Of a stretch of DNA of 59,918 nt, positions 17,824 through 27,087 are shown in pieces. The notes under the pieces are model-generated. The model had not been told where the DNA came from and did no database searches. It was given only the letters and a program-made list of their open reading frames with translations. The stretch is from the IMG/VR virus record IMGVR_UViG_3300010885_019846, positions 1 to 59,918 of that record. The stretch is one strand, 5' to 3'. The position numbers and the translations under genes were made by a program. This DNA is from a virus. The number at the start of each line of letters is the position of its first letter. The first letter of the stretch is position 1.

Positions 17824-20160
17824 TCAGAAGTCGATAACGATCTTGATCTCTTCCTTTTGCTCAAAGCCGCGCTGAATCGGCTTCATATTCTGTATGTATA
17901 GGATCTCTCCAGACCTATATTTCAGTTCGCCCGTGTGGAGAACTTTACTCACGGTGGCAAATCCCTCTGTATAAGATGAGGTCATTCCCGCATAGAATCT
18001 CCCCTGCGTACCCGACAGGCGAAGTGTTCCTGTTGTTCCAGAGGCACCCACCGACCAATCCATCACATAGCCATTGGCTGACCCCGTGCTTCCGTATGCA
18101 AAGGACTGATAGTTATCCTTGCTGAAGGAGTAGGTGTCGAAGGGATGCGTATCGTCCCACGACATCACCAGCGAAGTAGTCTGATCATATGCGTCAACTC
18201 CTTCTCTGATGAGGCTGTCAATTGCAGAGATCTCACCAATTCCACTCAATCCGCGCGACGAAAAGCCCGAATAAAACGGATCTGTTTCTGTTACACATTC
18301 AAGGTGCTTGAACTTGCCCTGCACATTTTCCAAATACAAGAATCCATTTTTGTTGGTTCCCAGTTGAGGTTCCCATGCGTAGACTTCGCCTGTTGCCCTT
18401 GATGGCGAGATTGATGATTTCCAACTTCCAATTCCATGAGCAATATAGCCGCGCACGAAATCGCCACCGCTTCCAGAGAATGAGACATCGGTTGGTGCTA
18501 CCGTAAGTTTGAGGAGTCTGCGAGATTCGGAACCCGCATAGATTCGCTCATCAACATTCATAACCTTCAATCCGTTGATCTGACTGCCATATGCGAATGT
18601 ACCGCCCCTGATGTAAGAGAGAACCAACTCGCTTGTTCCGCTATGTCCCGATACTCCCTGTGTCCAAGAAGACACCGTTCCATATGCAGCGTCATACCCA
18701 CCGACTGTGGATTGCTGTGCAGTCGCACCAACCACAAACGATCCTGTGAGACCGCTTCCAAAGAAATTCAGGCGAACCTGTTTCTCAGTTAGCACAGGAT
18801 TGAGGATCAGCGCGAACTGACGGTAGTCGTTATCTGTGCTTATTTTGCCGCCTTCGCCACGATCAAATTGCTTCACGACCATGAGAGAGGACGCACCCAA
18901 TTCCTTGACGGGATTCGATCCATGCCCACCAGGTGGAGACATGATTGGGGTAGCAAGATTTGCTAGGTTTGCCTTACCTGTCGGAACAGCAAATCCATTC
19001 ACATACTCCAAGGATGCGAAGGTGTAATCCTTGCCCCCATCGACCAACTCAATGGAATCGATCAATTTGGTCACTTCGAAGAATTCATTGCAGGCGGTGA
19101 CACCATTCACGCGAAGAACATCAGTTCCTGCCGTTCCGCCAAATCGTACCGAGACTTCTGCTGCCTGTGCATATGGATTACCCGAATTCGCATATGCGGA
19201 GCCATCACCGACCACTCTGATGTTGGGAACGATGGAGAATGTGCATGCGTTTGCACCACCAGAGATGCTGCTTGAGAACGGTTGGTCTACCGCTATAAAT
19301 GCGGCGTTTCCGCCACCACTCGGAACGAACGATGCAATTGCTCTTCGCTGACCTAGACCATAGCCGCTGTCGATGGACAAAACCATGTCCTTGTAGTAAT
19401 CGGTCTGCAAGAACAAATAGGGAGATGCAAGGGTGATGCCCGTTGTTCCCATAGGGACATCTGCAACAACCGTATTGTTTCCAGCAGGGAATACGCAGCG
19501 ATCAGACACGACAAAAGGTACGACATCTGGATTGATTTGCACATATGCAATCTCACCATCTACCGCTGCTTCTTGCACAGTCCATTGAAGAATCCGCTCA
19601 TCGCTTGTCCGCAAGTAATCGATGAACTCTACGGGCATGTAGCCAATGCTGTTGCCTTGCGTCTTGGTCAGGAACTTGCGCTTCGATTCAGGAATCTGAT
19701 AAAGGAACTTCCACCGATAGCCATCCCCCAATTTGCGAATTCTTGGGTCGGTGTGCATGGGGGCAACTGAAGATACTGCACCACCAGCATTATCGATGCA
19801 TTTGTAGACCCGCTCCTCATCGACCAAAACATAGAACGGGGATGGATCGAGATCATCGAAAAGATCGATGTTGTCCCTGTAGGGAGTGTATACGGTACCA
19901 GGCGTCCAGTCGAATCGTCTGACAACGATTGAGACATCCGATCTATCGATGCGCTTATGGGCAAACGCAGACTTCCAGAAATCCGTATCGTCCTTTACAC
20001 TATCAACACTCGGCGGTGGGGCGTTGTCATCACCCCACCCAACGATCCTGCCGATTGACAGGAAAAGATTGCTATCATCGACATCTCCATAGATGCCAAG
20101 CAGCGCATCTGCTGCGATGCGCTTGTGGTTTTGACGAAATGGGTCGCAGGATCCAGCCAT
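17824..20160 (-). CDS. 8: Baseplate wedge protein gp8
   Basis: Wedge subunit of the baseplate. It has 778 residues, more than twice the length of T4 gp8 (334), because of a central beta-rich insertion. The N-terminus (SNLFLSIGRIVGWGDDNAPP, then DFWKSAFAHKRIDRSDVSIV) follows the T4 pattern of FITFGRSEPW and MWTHMMGTVKV. RKLGDGYRWKFLYQIPES near 142-159 corresponds to T4 PGDGYVWEYLFEIPPD. The C-terminus YRSGEILYIQNMKPI followed by EEIKIVIDF closely matches T4 HSGEMIYMENRPPI and EEINILFTF. It lies between gp7 and the giant protein. A CTAAATA box sits 7 bp before the ATG. Confidence 0.88.
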   Translation of the reverse strand: MAGSCDPFRQNHKRIAADALLGIYGDVDDSNLFLSIGRIVGWGDDNAPPPSVDSVKDDTDFWKSAFAHKRIDRSDVSIVVRRFDWTPGTVYTPYRDNIDLFDDLDPSPFYVLVDEERVYKCIDNAGGAVSSVAPMHTDPRIRKLGDGYRWKFLYQIPESKRKFLTKTQGNSIGYMPVEFIDYLRTSDERILQWTVQEAAVDGEIAYVQINPDVVPFVVSDRCVFPAGNNTVVADVPMGTTGITLASPYLFLQTDYYKDMVLSIDSGYGLGQRRAIASFVPSGGGNAAFIAVDQPFSSSISGGANACTFSIVPNIRVVGDGSAYANSGNPYAQAAEVSVRFGGTAGTDVLRVNGVTACNEFFEVTKLIDSIELVDGGKDYTFASLEYVNGFAVPTGKANLANLATPIMSPPGGHGSNPVKELGASSLMVVKQFDRGEGGKISTDNDYRQFALILNPVLTEKQVRLNFFGSGLTGSFVVGATAQQSTVGGYDAAYGTVSSWTQGVSGHSGTSELVLSYIRGGTFAYGSQINGLKVMNVDERIYAGSESRRLLKLTVAPTDVSFSGSGGDFVRGYIAHGIGSWKSSISPSRATGEVYAWEPQLGTNKNGFLYLENVQGKFKHLECVTETDPFYSGFSSRGLSGIGEISAIDSLIREGVDAYDQTTSLVMSWDDTHPFDTYSFSKDNYQSFAYGSTGSANGYVMDWSVGASGTTGTLRLSGTQGRFYAGMTSSYTEGFATVSKVLHTGELKYRSGEILYIQNMKPIQRGFEQKEEIKIVIDF

Positions 20161-20167
20161 TGCTTTG

Positions 20168-20174
20168 TATTTAG
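20168..20174 (-). promoter_or_regulatory. Late promoter CTAAATA before gp8, overlapping the gp7 stop
   Basis: The TAA of CTAAATA (20171-20173) is the stop codon of the gp7 gene. The box ends 7 bp before the gp8 ATG, with no ribosome site between. Confidence 0.6.
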
Positions 20175-22309
20175 AGTGCTTCCGCTTCCATCAGATAAGA
20201 GAACTCATATGCAAACGGCACGATCTTCTGTGTGCCTCCGATCAGTCTCTGCTGATCGTCATACATTTCCATCTTCAATGTGTGTCGCCCGTCCTTGATC
20301 CCATTGATAGAAACCTTGCGGGTATTGATTCCCACGGTTGCCTTTAGGACATTGTCGAGGTAGATACGAATCTCCTTCGCTTTGTAGTATGCAAGATTTT
20401 CTTCATGGGTTATGCCGAACTGCACGATTGCCCGTCTAAAGAATTCATAATCTGATCTTAGGGTGTTCGCGGGAAGCGGCAAATTGCTCATTACTTGACC
20501 CGCGATTGGGCTAATCGGACTGAATTGTGGTAGGGCCACATTAACGATATTTTCATCCCGACAGTCGAAATGCTGACCCTGTGGCATATTGAAGAATGCA
20601 CGGGCGGTAATTTTTCGGAACTCGCTAGTCTCGTCGTATTCAAGGAGGGCATACTTGAAATCATATGGCTCGGTGTAAAGAGGAGCATGAGGCCCTATAG
20701 TTGACCGAAGATCGCTCTCCCAATCACGCATAGCAGTCAATCCATTCTCACGCCTATATGACCACTCGCCCCACCCACCGTCTGTGGAAACGAAATCGTC
20801 TATCTGTGTGTTCCATATCTTGGCGATATGGTATCCACGCTCAACCATCTTGTTGGCATGTGGGTATACGATCCAGAATGGATCTGCATTTGGGAATCCC
20901 GACTGACTCAGTATTCCCGTAGTGGCAGTCACAAATGAAATGTTGTTGCTGATTGGGTTTCCAATGACAGCCAAACCATTTCCAGAACCCTGTATCAAGA
21001 TGTCGTGGGTGTCGGGTGAATATCCCGCAGCAGTAAGACCGCCGCCTGTGACACCCGAGAGAAACCACACCGACAGATCGTCAAAAGTCTTGAATGTATA
21101 TGGCACATAGTGCCCAATGATTGGAATACGAAACGACATCAGGGCTGATGAGTTGTCGAGATCTTCCTTCGCACATCGCTTGATCAGAACCGATCCAAAC
21201 ATGCCTGTACCAATAGGGTGAACGAGGCGACGAATTACTTCGCGGTAGCGATCAATCACTACCTCACTCTTCAACACATACGACCAATTCTGATAGAAGT
21301 GATTGTCTTGAAGCACCTTGTTTGTGCTAAGACGACCGTCATTGTTTGCATAGTATCCCGCAGACTGACAGAGTGATCCAACAGTAACGGTTCCGTTGAA
21401 ACCCGATCCGCGAACGGAATTGATTGCTATCGTGGGTGCTTTTGTATAGTTGATTCCGAAATCGTCAATGTTGATCTTTCTGATTCCACCCGTGCTGTTG
21501 ACTTCGACAACTGTACCAGTTCCCCGTTGACCGCTGTCACCATTGGCAACGAACTTGATTCTGTCACCAATCTGATAGTCGCTGCCAGCGTTATTGATCG
21601 TTACCGAAGACACCACGCTGTAAACCGTGACTTCATGGAAATCTGCTGCCCCACTATTGAAGTCGATTCCGAGGTTTCCTGTTCTGAATGTACCGTTTCT
21701 TCCCGTTATCAGGAGTTCTGCCACGGGGAAGTTACCGATCTGATAGACCGTTACATCGATGACCCTAGCAGTTGCAACGATGTTGCCCCCCGAATCATAC
21801 TGCACTATGTTATTGCCAGCCGCTTCGTAGATCTGATCACCAAGGCTGTTTGAAATTCGGAGGTAGTTGTTCTGTGTCCAACGACCCGATGACAAGCGCA
21901 TGATGTCCTTCTTGGGATAATAGAACTCGACCGATGCATCGTAAAGGATGCGGAAGAGGAACTCATAGGACTTCTCTGTGCCCTTTGCGAGATAGAATTG
22001 CTTGATGTTCTTGATCAGGCGGCGAGGATCGACAGGCTCATCGGTGGTCTTGTTGACCGCAAGCGTCTCTGGAAAGTTCAGCAGATACTCTGACTTGAAA
22101 TGATCAACAAACTGATCCAATGTGGTGTCGATATCGGGGATGTCATTCATCTCCAACGGCGACAGTATTTTCCCCGAGTTTCGGCGCAAGCCAAGCCACT
22201 CGTAGTAGGCAGACAGAAATGCCACCAAGGTCGGATGATCGACACGGACAAACTCAGGAAGCCTGTCGGGAACAAAGTTTGAGAGTTGTCGATCACCTTC
22301 GATTGTCAT
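20171..22309 (-). CDS. 7: Baseplate wedge protein gp7-like
   Basis: Central wedge subunit, 712 residues (T4 gp7: 1032). The N-terminal half aligns with the C-terminal part of T4 gp7. RLIKNIKQFYLAKGTEKSYE and FLFRILYDASVEFYYP near 95-130 match T4 FYSTKGIEASYKFLFKVLYN. QNWSYVLKSEVVIDRYREVI near 335-355 and RRLVHPIGTGMFGSVLI match T4 SRSYYVMKIKSNLPSSRWKS and FVHPVGFGFIAI. The long N-terminal domain of T4 gp7 is absent, and the C-terminal 300 residues are of another kind. It lies between gp6 and gp8, in T4 order. Confidence 0.82.
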   Translation of the reverse strand: MTIEGDRQLSNFVPDRLPEFVRVDHPTLVAFLSAYYEWLGLRRNSGKILSPLEMNDIPDIDTTLDQFVDHFKSEYLLNFPETLAVNKTTDEPVDPRRLIKNIKQFYLAKGTEKSYEFLFRILYDASVEFYYPKKDIMRLSSGRWTQNNYLRISNSLGDQIYEAAGNNIVQYDSGGNIVATARVIDVTVYQIGNFPVAELLITGRNGTFRTGNLGIDFNSGAADFHEVTVYSVVSSVTINNAGSDYQIGDRIKFVANGDSGQRGTGTVVEVNSTGGIRKINIDDFGINYTKAPTIAINSVRGSGFNGTVTVGSLCQSAGYYANNDGRLSTNKVLQDNHFYQNWSYVLKSEVVIDRYREVIRRLVHPIGTGMFGSVLIKRCAKEDLDNSSALMSFRIPIIGHYVPYTFKTFDDLSVWFLSGVTGGGLTAAGYSPDTHDILIQGSGNGLAVIGNPISNNISFVTATTGILSQSGFPNADPFWIVYPHANKMVERGYHIAKIWNTQIDDFVSTDGGWGEWSYRRENGLTAMRDWESDLRSTIGPHAPLYTEPYDFKYALLEYDETSEFRKITARAFFNMPQGQHFDCRDENIVNVALPQFSPISPIAGQVMSNLPLPANTLRSDYEFFRRAIVQFGITHEENLAYYKAKEIRIYLDNVLKATVGINTRKVSINGIKDGRHTLKMEMYDDQQRLIGGTQKIVPFAYEFSYLMEAEAL

Positions 22310-22321
22310 GGGTATTCTTCA

Positions 22322-24250
22322 TCAGCCGTTGAATGCTGCGTCACTTGCGTTTTTCTTGATTGCAGTCTTTTCTGGGATTGCAGTAACCGAGATGCCCGTG
22401 GAATCAATCATCAAGATCTGATTTCTGCGACCGAAGATGTCCTTCTTCTTGGGTACAACCGTCAGCGACAAGGTTGTTGCACCATCAGCCAAATATTCTG
22501 CCTTGAAGTTACGAAGGGTGACCAAGCCCGTGGTGTAATCAATAGTGCCGATGTTCTTGATGACAACGATCTTGTTTGCACCATCGAGTTTGTAGATACG
22601 CACAACACCGTAACCATCATCATCCATATAGCAATCAACGATTGGCTTGGTCACCGCGCTAGATGTCAAGTCTTGATATCCAAACACGCTGCTCGACAAA
22701 ATTGGCGAGTATCCATCAATTGGATGCAGCAGTTCGTTGTCAAACTTGATGTTGTATGGAGCAGCCCTACCTAGGTTTGGCTCAAACATCTTGGACAAAG
22801 TGATATCTACTGTGTTTGAATTGACCGCAGGCGACGATCCATCGATGATGGACGAGAACTTTGACTGTCTAAAATCCCGCTCAAACATTCCTAGGTAGGA
22901 ATTGTTGAACGACTTGATGAATGTCGATGCTCTTGACTGCACACCCTCTGCATTCATGGTTGTCTTGGACTCATCGTAGTAAATGGTCACCGATGGGTTG
23001 ATATAAAGGATTTCGGGATCTACCACTTCGGGAGTGATTGTGACAAGGTTCCGCTGACCGAGAATGGTCTTTTCGATTGCTTGCTTTTCCGACAGGGAAA
23101 GCCGCGAACCAACCTTGGGCTTAATGCTGATGTACACCTTGCCATACTGCGGGGGGTCATTTTCCTCGCCTCCCCAGATAAAGAAAGCATCAGCCCGATC
23201 CGAGTATTCGCGCCCAAGCAATGCCTTATAATCGTCAGCGGTGACTGCGCGATCCTGTGCCTGATAGTTTCGGGGGGCATAGTAACGAATCGATTCCGTA
23301 TCTTCGGGATTCTGACCACCAAAAGAAGACAGCACCTTTCCATTTGCATCCGTCTTGACCCTGACTTCATATACCGTGTTGTCGCTGCATGTAATCACGC
23401 GCTTCGTCGGTGTATCGTTGAATCCAATACCATTACCCGCTGCACCGTTGGTGTTGACATAGAGAATCGTCACAAGGTTGCCGTTTTCAATTGCCTTGCC
23501 GACCACGCCATCACCGAAATAGACTTCCCACAAGCCATCCCGACCCTGTTGTGTAAAGAATACCGTGGAAGTCGAGTCCAACTTGTTTACATCTGTGGAT
23601 CTCTTCCATATCTGTGCAGTTCCCGTGCTGTCGGTCTGTGACCGCTGAACGACCACACCCACAGTATCGATATCGACACTCAAGTCGGGGATGGTGAACC
23701 GAGCAGCGGTTCCCCCCTGTGTATTTGCCACATAAGACAACCGCTTCTGATACCCCTGATAGAGCGTCACATTCTGTACGATGTTTTCACCATTGACCCG
23801 CGCTGCCTTGTATGTGTCTAGAGTGACGAAATTGACTGCCTTGCCCTCCAAATCCTTACCACGGAAAATCGATCCCTTTTCAAGGAACTTCTTGCCTTGA
23901 ACGACTGACTGTGTGAACGCATCGGTGGCTGGATTGCCAGGTGTCAGCACGACATCAACGACCAACTGCGATGCCTTCCTAGAACGAGGGGTATAGTTTA
24001 GGTGCTTCGCAAGAGAGACCACGGATTGCCGCATGACTGCCGAGTCCAAGAACGACTCGTTTGCCACCATGTTGGCGTAAAACGCCTGATAGTGGGTGTT
24101 GTATGCGAGGAGGTCAAGTACGATTGACAGAGCAGATCCCTCAAAGTCATAGTCTTTGAACTGCTCCTGTCCGCGCAAGTACTCCTTGAGGTTCGTCTTG
24201 ATCTGATCGAACTCAAGCGAATCAATTGGGGTGTTTGAGGTATTGCTCAT
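22322..24250 (-). CDS. 6: Baseplate wedge protein gp6
   Basis: Wedge protein that forms the inner iris of the baseplate, member of the gpJ/gp6 family. It has 642 residues (T4: 660). The N-terminus FDQIKTNLKEYLRGQEQFKD and SALSIVLDLLAYNTHYQAFY is the family signature, followed by NMVANESFLDSAVMRQSVVS and LAKHLNYTPRSRKAS. The middle and C-terminal regions follow the usual gp6 layout (VYISIKPKVGSRLSLSEKQA near 400). It overlaps gp25 by 4 bp at its start, so translation is coupled. Confidence 0.93.
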   Translation of the reverse strand: MSNTSNTPIDSLEFDQIKTNLKEYLRGQEQFKDYDFEGSALSIVLDLLAYNTHYQAFYANMVANESFLDSAVMRQSVVSLAKHLNYTPRSRKASQLVVDVVLTPGNPATDAFTQSVVQGKKFLEKGSIFRGKDLEGKAVNFVTLDTYKAARVNGENIVQNVTLYQGYQKRLSYVANTQGGTAARFTIPDLSVDIDTVGVVVQRSQTDSTGTAQIWKRSTDVNKLDSTSTVFFTQQGRDGLWEVYFGDGVVGKAIENGNLVTILYVNTNGAAGNGIGFNDTPTKRVITCSDNTVYEVRVKTDANGKVLSSFGGQNPEDTESIRYYAPRNYQAQDRAVTADDYKALLGREYSDRADAFFIWGGEENDPPQYGKVYISIKPKVGSRLSLSEKQAIEKTILGQRNLVTITPEVVDPEILYINPSVTIYYDESKTTMNAEGVQSRASTFIKSFNNSYLGMFERDFRQSKFSSIIDGSSPAVNSNTVDITLSKMFEPNLGRAAPYNIKFDNELLHPIDGYSPILSSSVFGYQDLTSSAVTKPIVDCYMDDDGYGVVRIYKLDGANKIVVIKNIGTIDYTTGLVTLRNFKAEYLADGATTLSLTVVPKKKDIFGRRNQILMIDSTGISVTAIPEKTAIKKNASDAAFNG

Positions 24251-24639
24251 CGTAGTCTCTGTAGTGCAACAGTTGTCGAGAACAACCGCTGCACATTTTT
24301 GATGGTGAAATGGATTGTAATGCGGATCTCGTTTTTATCTAGCACATCCACTATGTCTATTGTTGCAGCATTGACCCGAGTTTCATACACCCGAATCATG
24401 TTTGCAATTCGCTTTTTCAATTCCACGACAGCGATTGGATCTACGAGTTCGAACAGAATGTCTTGAACTCCTGAACTGATTTCTGGGTGGAAAGGCTTCT
24501 CATTCTTGCGTAGCAGGATCAAGTTCCGAAGAGACCGCTTGATCGCTTCCTCGTCGCGGCGAAGGGCAACATCATTCGACAAAAGATTGCGGTCGAAGTT
24601 GATGTCAAGATCGATGGATGTATTGGTTGCTTTTGCCAT
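24247..24639 (-). CDS. 25: Baseplate wedge protein gp25
   Basis: Small wedge subunit of the gp25/GPW family, placed at the sheath-baseplate junction, where it helps nucleate sheath assembly. It has 130 residues (T4: 132). The diagnostic segment is LILLRKNEKPFHPEISSGVQ near residues 41-60, with the E-P motif of the family. The C-terminal strand pair (EIRITIHFTIKNVQRLFSTT) is also typical. The start overlaps the preceding stop by one base, and its end overlaps gp6 by 4 bp. Confidence 0.93.
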   Translation of the reverse strand: MAKATNTSIDLDINFDRNLLSNDVALRRDEEAIKRSLRNLILLRKNEKPFHPEISSGVQDILFELVDPIAVVELKKRIANMIRVYETRVNAATIDIVDVLDKNEIRITIHFTIKNVQRLFSTTVALQRLR

Positions 24640-25277
24640 TATCGCAATGCCAGTTCAAGTTCGATGTAATCACGCGATTGCTCAAAATGATGAGCCATGA
24701 GTCGTTCGTGTTCTCCCGTGGGGATCTTCTCTTCGTCAAACCATTCCAACTCCACAAATCCAATGTATAGTTCCTGCTTCATGATCGGGAGGATTGCGTA
24801 TCCAACGATACCGTTTGACTTGTTGTATGATCGGAAATACCCATCGGGCATGATCTCTGTGTGATAGACCCTTGGGTCGTTATCGCGCATCGTTTCGATG
24901 AGGTTCCAGAACATGGTGACAAGGATGTTCTGCAAATTGCCGCCGTCATACGGAACGCCTCGCTCACACGATTCATGAGTGATGCTGAACTTCTTCATCG
25001 GGGTTCCATCAAGGAATTTTCCACCGTTGTGAAAATGGGCAATACGCGCTCTATCGGCCTTGACCTTAATCCGCAGATCGGTCAATGTTTCATGAATGAC
25101 GGTGTGCTTTGCCTGATATGTGGATCCCTTGATGCTGATCGATGCTTCTTCGATCTGCTTCTTTTCCTCGCTTGCCGCGCGGGTGCGGGCATACACGATG
25201 CCCGTGATGATTCCACCAATCATGCTTGAGAGGGCAATCCCGAGTTCAAACCAACCTTGAATTAGCGATGAGAACAT
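24639..25277 (-). CDS. Membrane-anchored protein with GAF-like domain, unknown role
   Basis: 212 residues. A single transmembrane segment (WFELGIALSSMIGGIITGIV, about 9-28) is followed by a short helix and a soluble domain. The domain motif RARIAHFHNGGKFLDGTPMK near 76-95 and ESCERGVPYDGG resemble GAF-like domains seen in other large phages. There is no catalytic signature. It sits inside the baseplate block between the PAAR gene and gp25, so it is transcribed with virion genes, yet a membrane anchor is unusual there. It might act at the host inner membrane during assembly or infection; that is conjecture. Confidence 0.7.
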   Translation of the reverse strand: MFSSLIQGWFELGIALSSMIGGIITGIVYARTRAASEEKKQIEEASISIKGSTYQAKHTVIHETLTDLRIKVKADRARIAHFHNGGKFLDGTPMKKFSITHESCERGVPYDGGNLQNILVTMFWNLIETMRDNDPRVYHTEIMPDGYFRSYNKSNGIVGYAILPIMKQELYIGFVELEWFDEEKIPTGEHERLMAHHFEQSRDYIELELALR

Positions 25278-25280
25278 CCA

Positions 25281-25568
25281 TCAACCTCCACAGTAGACAT
25301 TGGTGCTGCCCCTAGCACAAGCGGAGCCGCAATGGACAGGATCAGCCACCCGTGCTGCGGGACGGCTGTTGATAAAGACCGATGAGGAACCCATTGCGGT
25401 CTTGCTTTGGTGACAAGACGGGCCGCAGCAATGCGTTGCCCAACCGTCTCCCTTTCGGTGCCAGCCAAGACTGTTTACGAATACATTCTTTGACCCCTCC
25501 AAGTTTCTACGGGGTGGGAAGCATCCGTGACCTGAGCAAATATCGGTATGTCTGTGGGCGGCTGGCAT
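25281..25568 (-). CDS. 5.4: PAAR-repeat spike-tip protein (gp5.4-like)
   Basis: Sharp tip of the membrane-puncturing spike, binding the end of the gp5 beta-helix. It has 95 residues (T4 gp5.4: 97). It shows spaced His/Cys metal ligands (HRHTDICSGHGCFPPR at the N-terminus, ATHCCGPSCH near 44-53, DPVHCGSACARG near 76-87). PAAR-type motifs FVNSLGWHRKGDGWATHC and VFINSRPAARVADPVHCGSA are clear. ATG at 25568 follows AAGGAG by four bases. It is separated from gp5 by two unknown structural genes. Confidence 0.9.
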   Translation of the reverse strand: MPAAHRHTDICSGHGCFPPRRNLEGSKNVFVNSLGWHRKGDGWATHCCGPSCHQSKTAMGSSSVFINSRPAARVADPVHCGSACARGSTNVYCGG

Positions 25569-25576
25569 ATAACTCC

Positions 25577-26359
25577 TTAGCAGTCTTTGAAATAACCCCG
25601 ATCCTTCATTGTGGCAAGATACTCCTTATTTGTCACGGGCTTGCCATCTATGAACATCTGATTCCTGATATTTAGGATGAACTCATCCCTGTCTGAAGAC
25701 CAATTATTCGCCGTCTTAATCGTAAACTCCCCATCGATATATCGGCTCGTCAGCGAGGAGTCAAATGCTCTCGCGGTAAACACGATCCCCTTCGGAATGG
25801 GAAAGCCCCCCTTATAAAGAGAAGCAGAGCCGCGAGTCGCATAGTTGTCCTCTGTGAACTTTCTTGGCCCCTGATCACCATAGTCGAATCCAAATGTGTT
25901 CGCGGCGACCGTGTCTCTTGGATCTTCGGGTATCCCGTTTGGATCGGTAAGTCCAAATTCCTGCGGGAAGATGTCATCAAGGTCATCGATCTTGCCGTAC
26001 AGATATCCAGTATCAATGTCGAGTGTCAATCCTGGAGGAAACACTCCGTCCACAACTGCATACTTGATGTCGCCGCCAACAATTGGCGGTGCGCCAACAA
26101 AAATCGCATAGGTTGCCCGCAACTGCATCGAGGTGATACATCCCGATGTATCGTCTTCGGGACGCAACACCCTTTGCTGTTCATAGATTGGACGAGAGGG
26201 AGAAGTTTCGTTGTACGACTTGTTCAGTATTGCGGGACTCAGCCATTGGATATCCGCCGTCATTGTTGACAGAGACTCGTCCTGCTCAAAGAGGTTGATA
26301 TCACCAAAACCGCTAGGATAGTAATAGGTAATTGGCTGAACACCCGACATATTCGCCAT
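25577..26359 (-). CDS. Structural protein with putative Ig (He_PIG) domain
   Basis: 260 residues, baseplate-block protein of unknown role. DGVFPPGLTLDIDTGYLYGK near residues 104-123 is the consensus of putative-immunoglobulin He_PIG domains. That is known from many phage and bacterial surface proteins, and here it is seen directly. The rest is mixed, with tyrosine and glycine-rich loops. It is flanked by the PAAR gene (8 bp downstream) and overlaps the preceding gene by one base. A second ATG at codon 4 is possible. Confidence 0.65.
   Translation of the reverse strand: MANMSGVQPITYYYPSGFGDINLFEQDESLSTMTADIQWLSPAILNKSYNETSPSRPIYEQQRVLRPEDDTSGCITSMQLRATYAIFVGAPPIVGGDIKYAVVDGVFPPGLTLDIDTGYLYGKIDDLDDIFPQEFGLTDPNGIPEDPRDTVAANTFGFDYGDQGPRKFTEDNYATRGSASLYKGGFPIPKGIVFTARAFDSSLTSRYIDGEFTIKTANNWSSDRDEFILNIRNQMFIDGKPVTNKEYLATMKDRGYFKDC
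25669..25675 (-). promoter_or_regulatory. Candidate late promoter CTAAATA before the PAAR gene
   Basis: CTAAATA on the minus strand inside the He_PIG gene, about 100 bp upstream of the PAAR ATG. The intragenic position makes it less certain. Confidence 0.4.
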
Positions 26360-27084
26360 CAGAATTCTCCCGAATCGATCTCATCGGTAAGGCTTTCGAC
26401 CGTAACATCAGGCGACTCAATGGTGATGTTCGGGTTTGTGCCGTATGGGACAGGCTCCACAACTGTAGTTGGCACTTGTGTAACACTCGGTACCTTGAGT
26501 GCATCTCCCATTTGTGGTGGGGACGGTAGAGATGGCAAAGTAGATGCCTTTCCACAAGAAATCGTCGGAATGCTTCCCTGAATTGCCGCCCCGATATCGT
26601 TGATCGCATCTCCAATTTTGCCAACGATCCCGACAATTGCATCCGATGCAATCTGTAGCGAAGGCAAGGTGATTCCATTGATTCCCGCCATGATGTCGTT
26701 GAGCGAAGGCAATCCCCCCAATTTGAGATTGGGAAGATCGAAATCGAAAGAGGATGTGTCGCCCAAGAATCCGCAGATATCGATGTTAGGCACGGTAGCA
26801 AGATCTCCGCGCTGTGCAGCGACCTCATTGATGCTCTGCTTCGATTCGCTGAAATTTGTGGCGACAGGGACATTCACCATACCCTTGATACTGACAGCCT
26901 CGCTGGTTGTAGCGGTAGCCTTCTGCTCCGCACCCAACGAACTATAGGACTTTATTTGACTCGACTGACTTGACTGATACGCCTCGATATCACCCGCAGA
27001 GTAGACAGATCCCTGCGCGTCCTTACTGGGCGTGTCGCTTGAAATCGGAACTGAGTCGGGAAGTCGAATAGGGCCAAAACACAT
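26359..27084 (-). CDS. Unknown structural protein near the baseplate hub
   Basis: 241 residues, not recognised. The N-terminal 75 residues are rich in Ser, Gln and Ala and look disordered or helical. The middle has hydrophobic heptads (LQIASDAIVGIVGKIGDAIN, then DIGAAIQGSIP at about 141-170). The C-terminus is rich in Pro, Thr and Val. It lies between hub gp5 and the He_PIG protein with one-base and 3-bp spacing, so a hub accessory role is the best guess. Confidence 0.6.
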   Translation of the reverse strand: MCFGPIRLPDSVPISSDTPSKDAQGSVYSAGDIEAYQSSQSSQIKSYSSLGAEQKATATTSEAVSIKGMVNVPVATNFSESKQSINEVAAQRGDLATVPNIDICGFLGDTSSFDFDLPNLKLGGLPSLNDIMAGINGITLPSLQIASDAIVGIVGKIGDAINDIGAAIQGSIPTISCGKASTLPSLPSPPQMGDALKVPSVTQVPTTVVEPVPYGTNPNITIESPDVTVESLTDEIDSGEF

Positions 27085-27087
27085 GTA

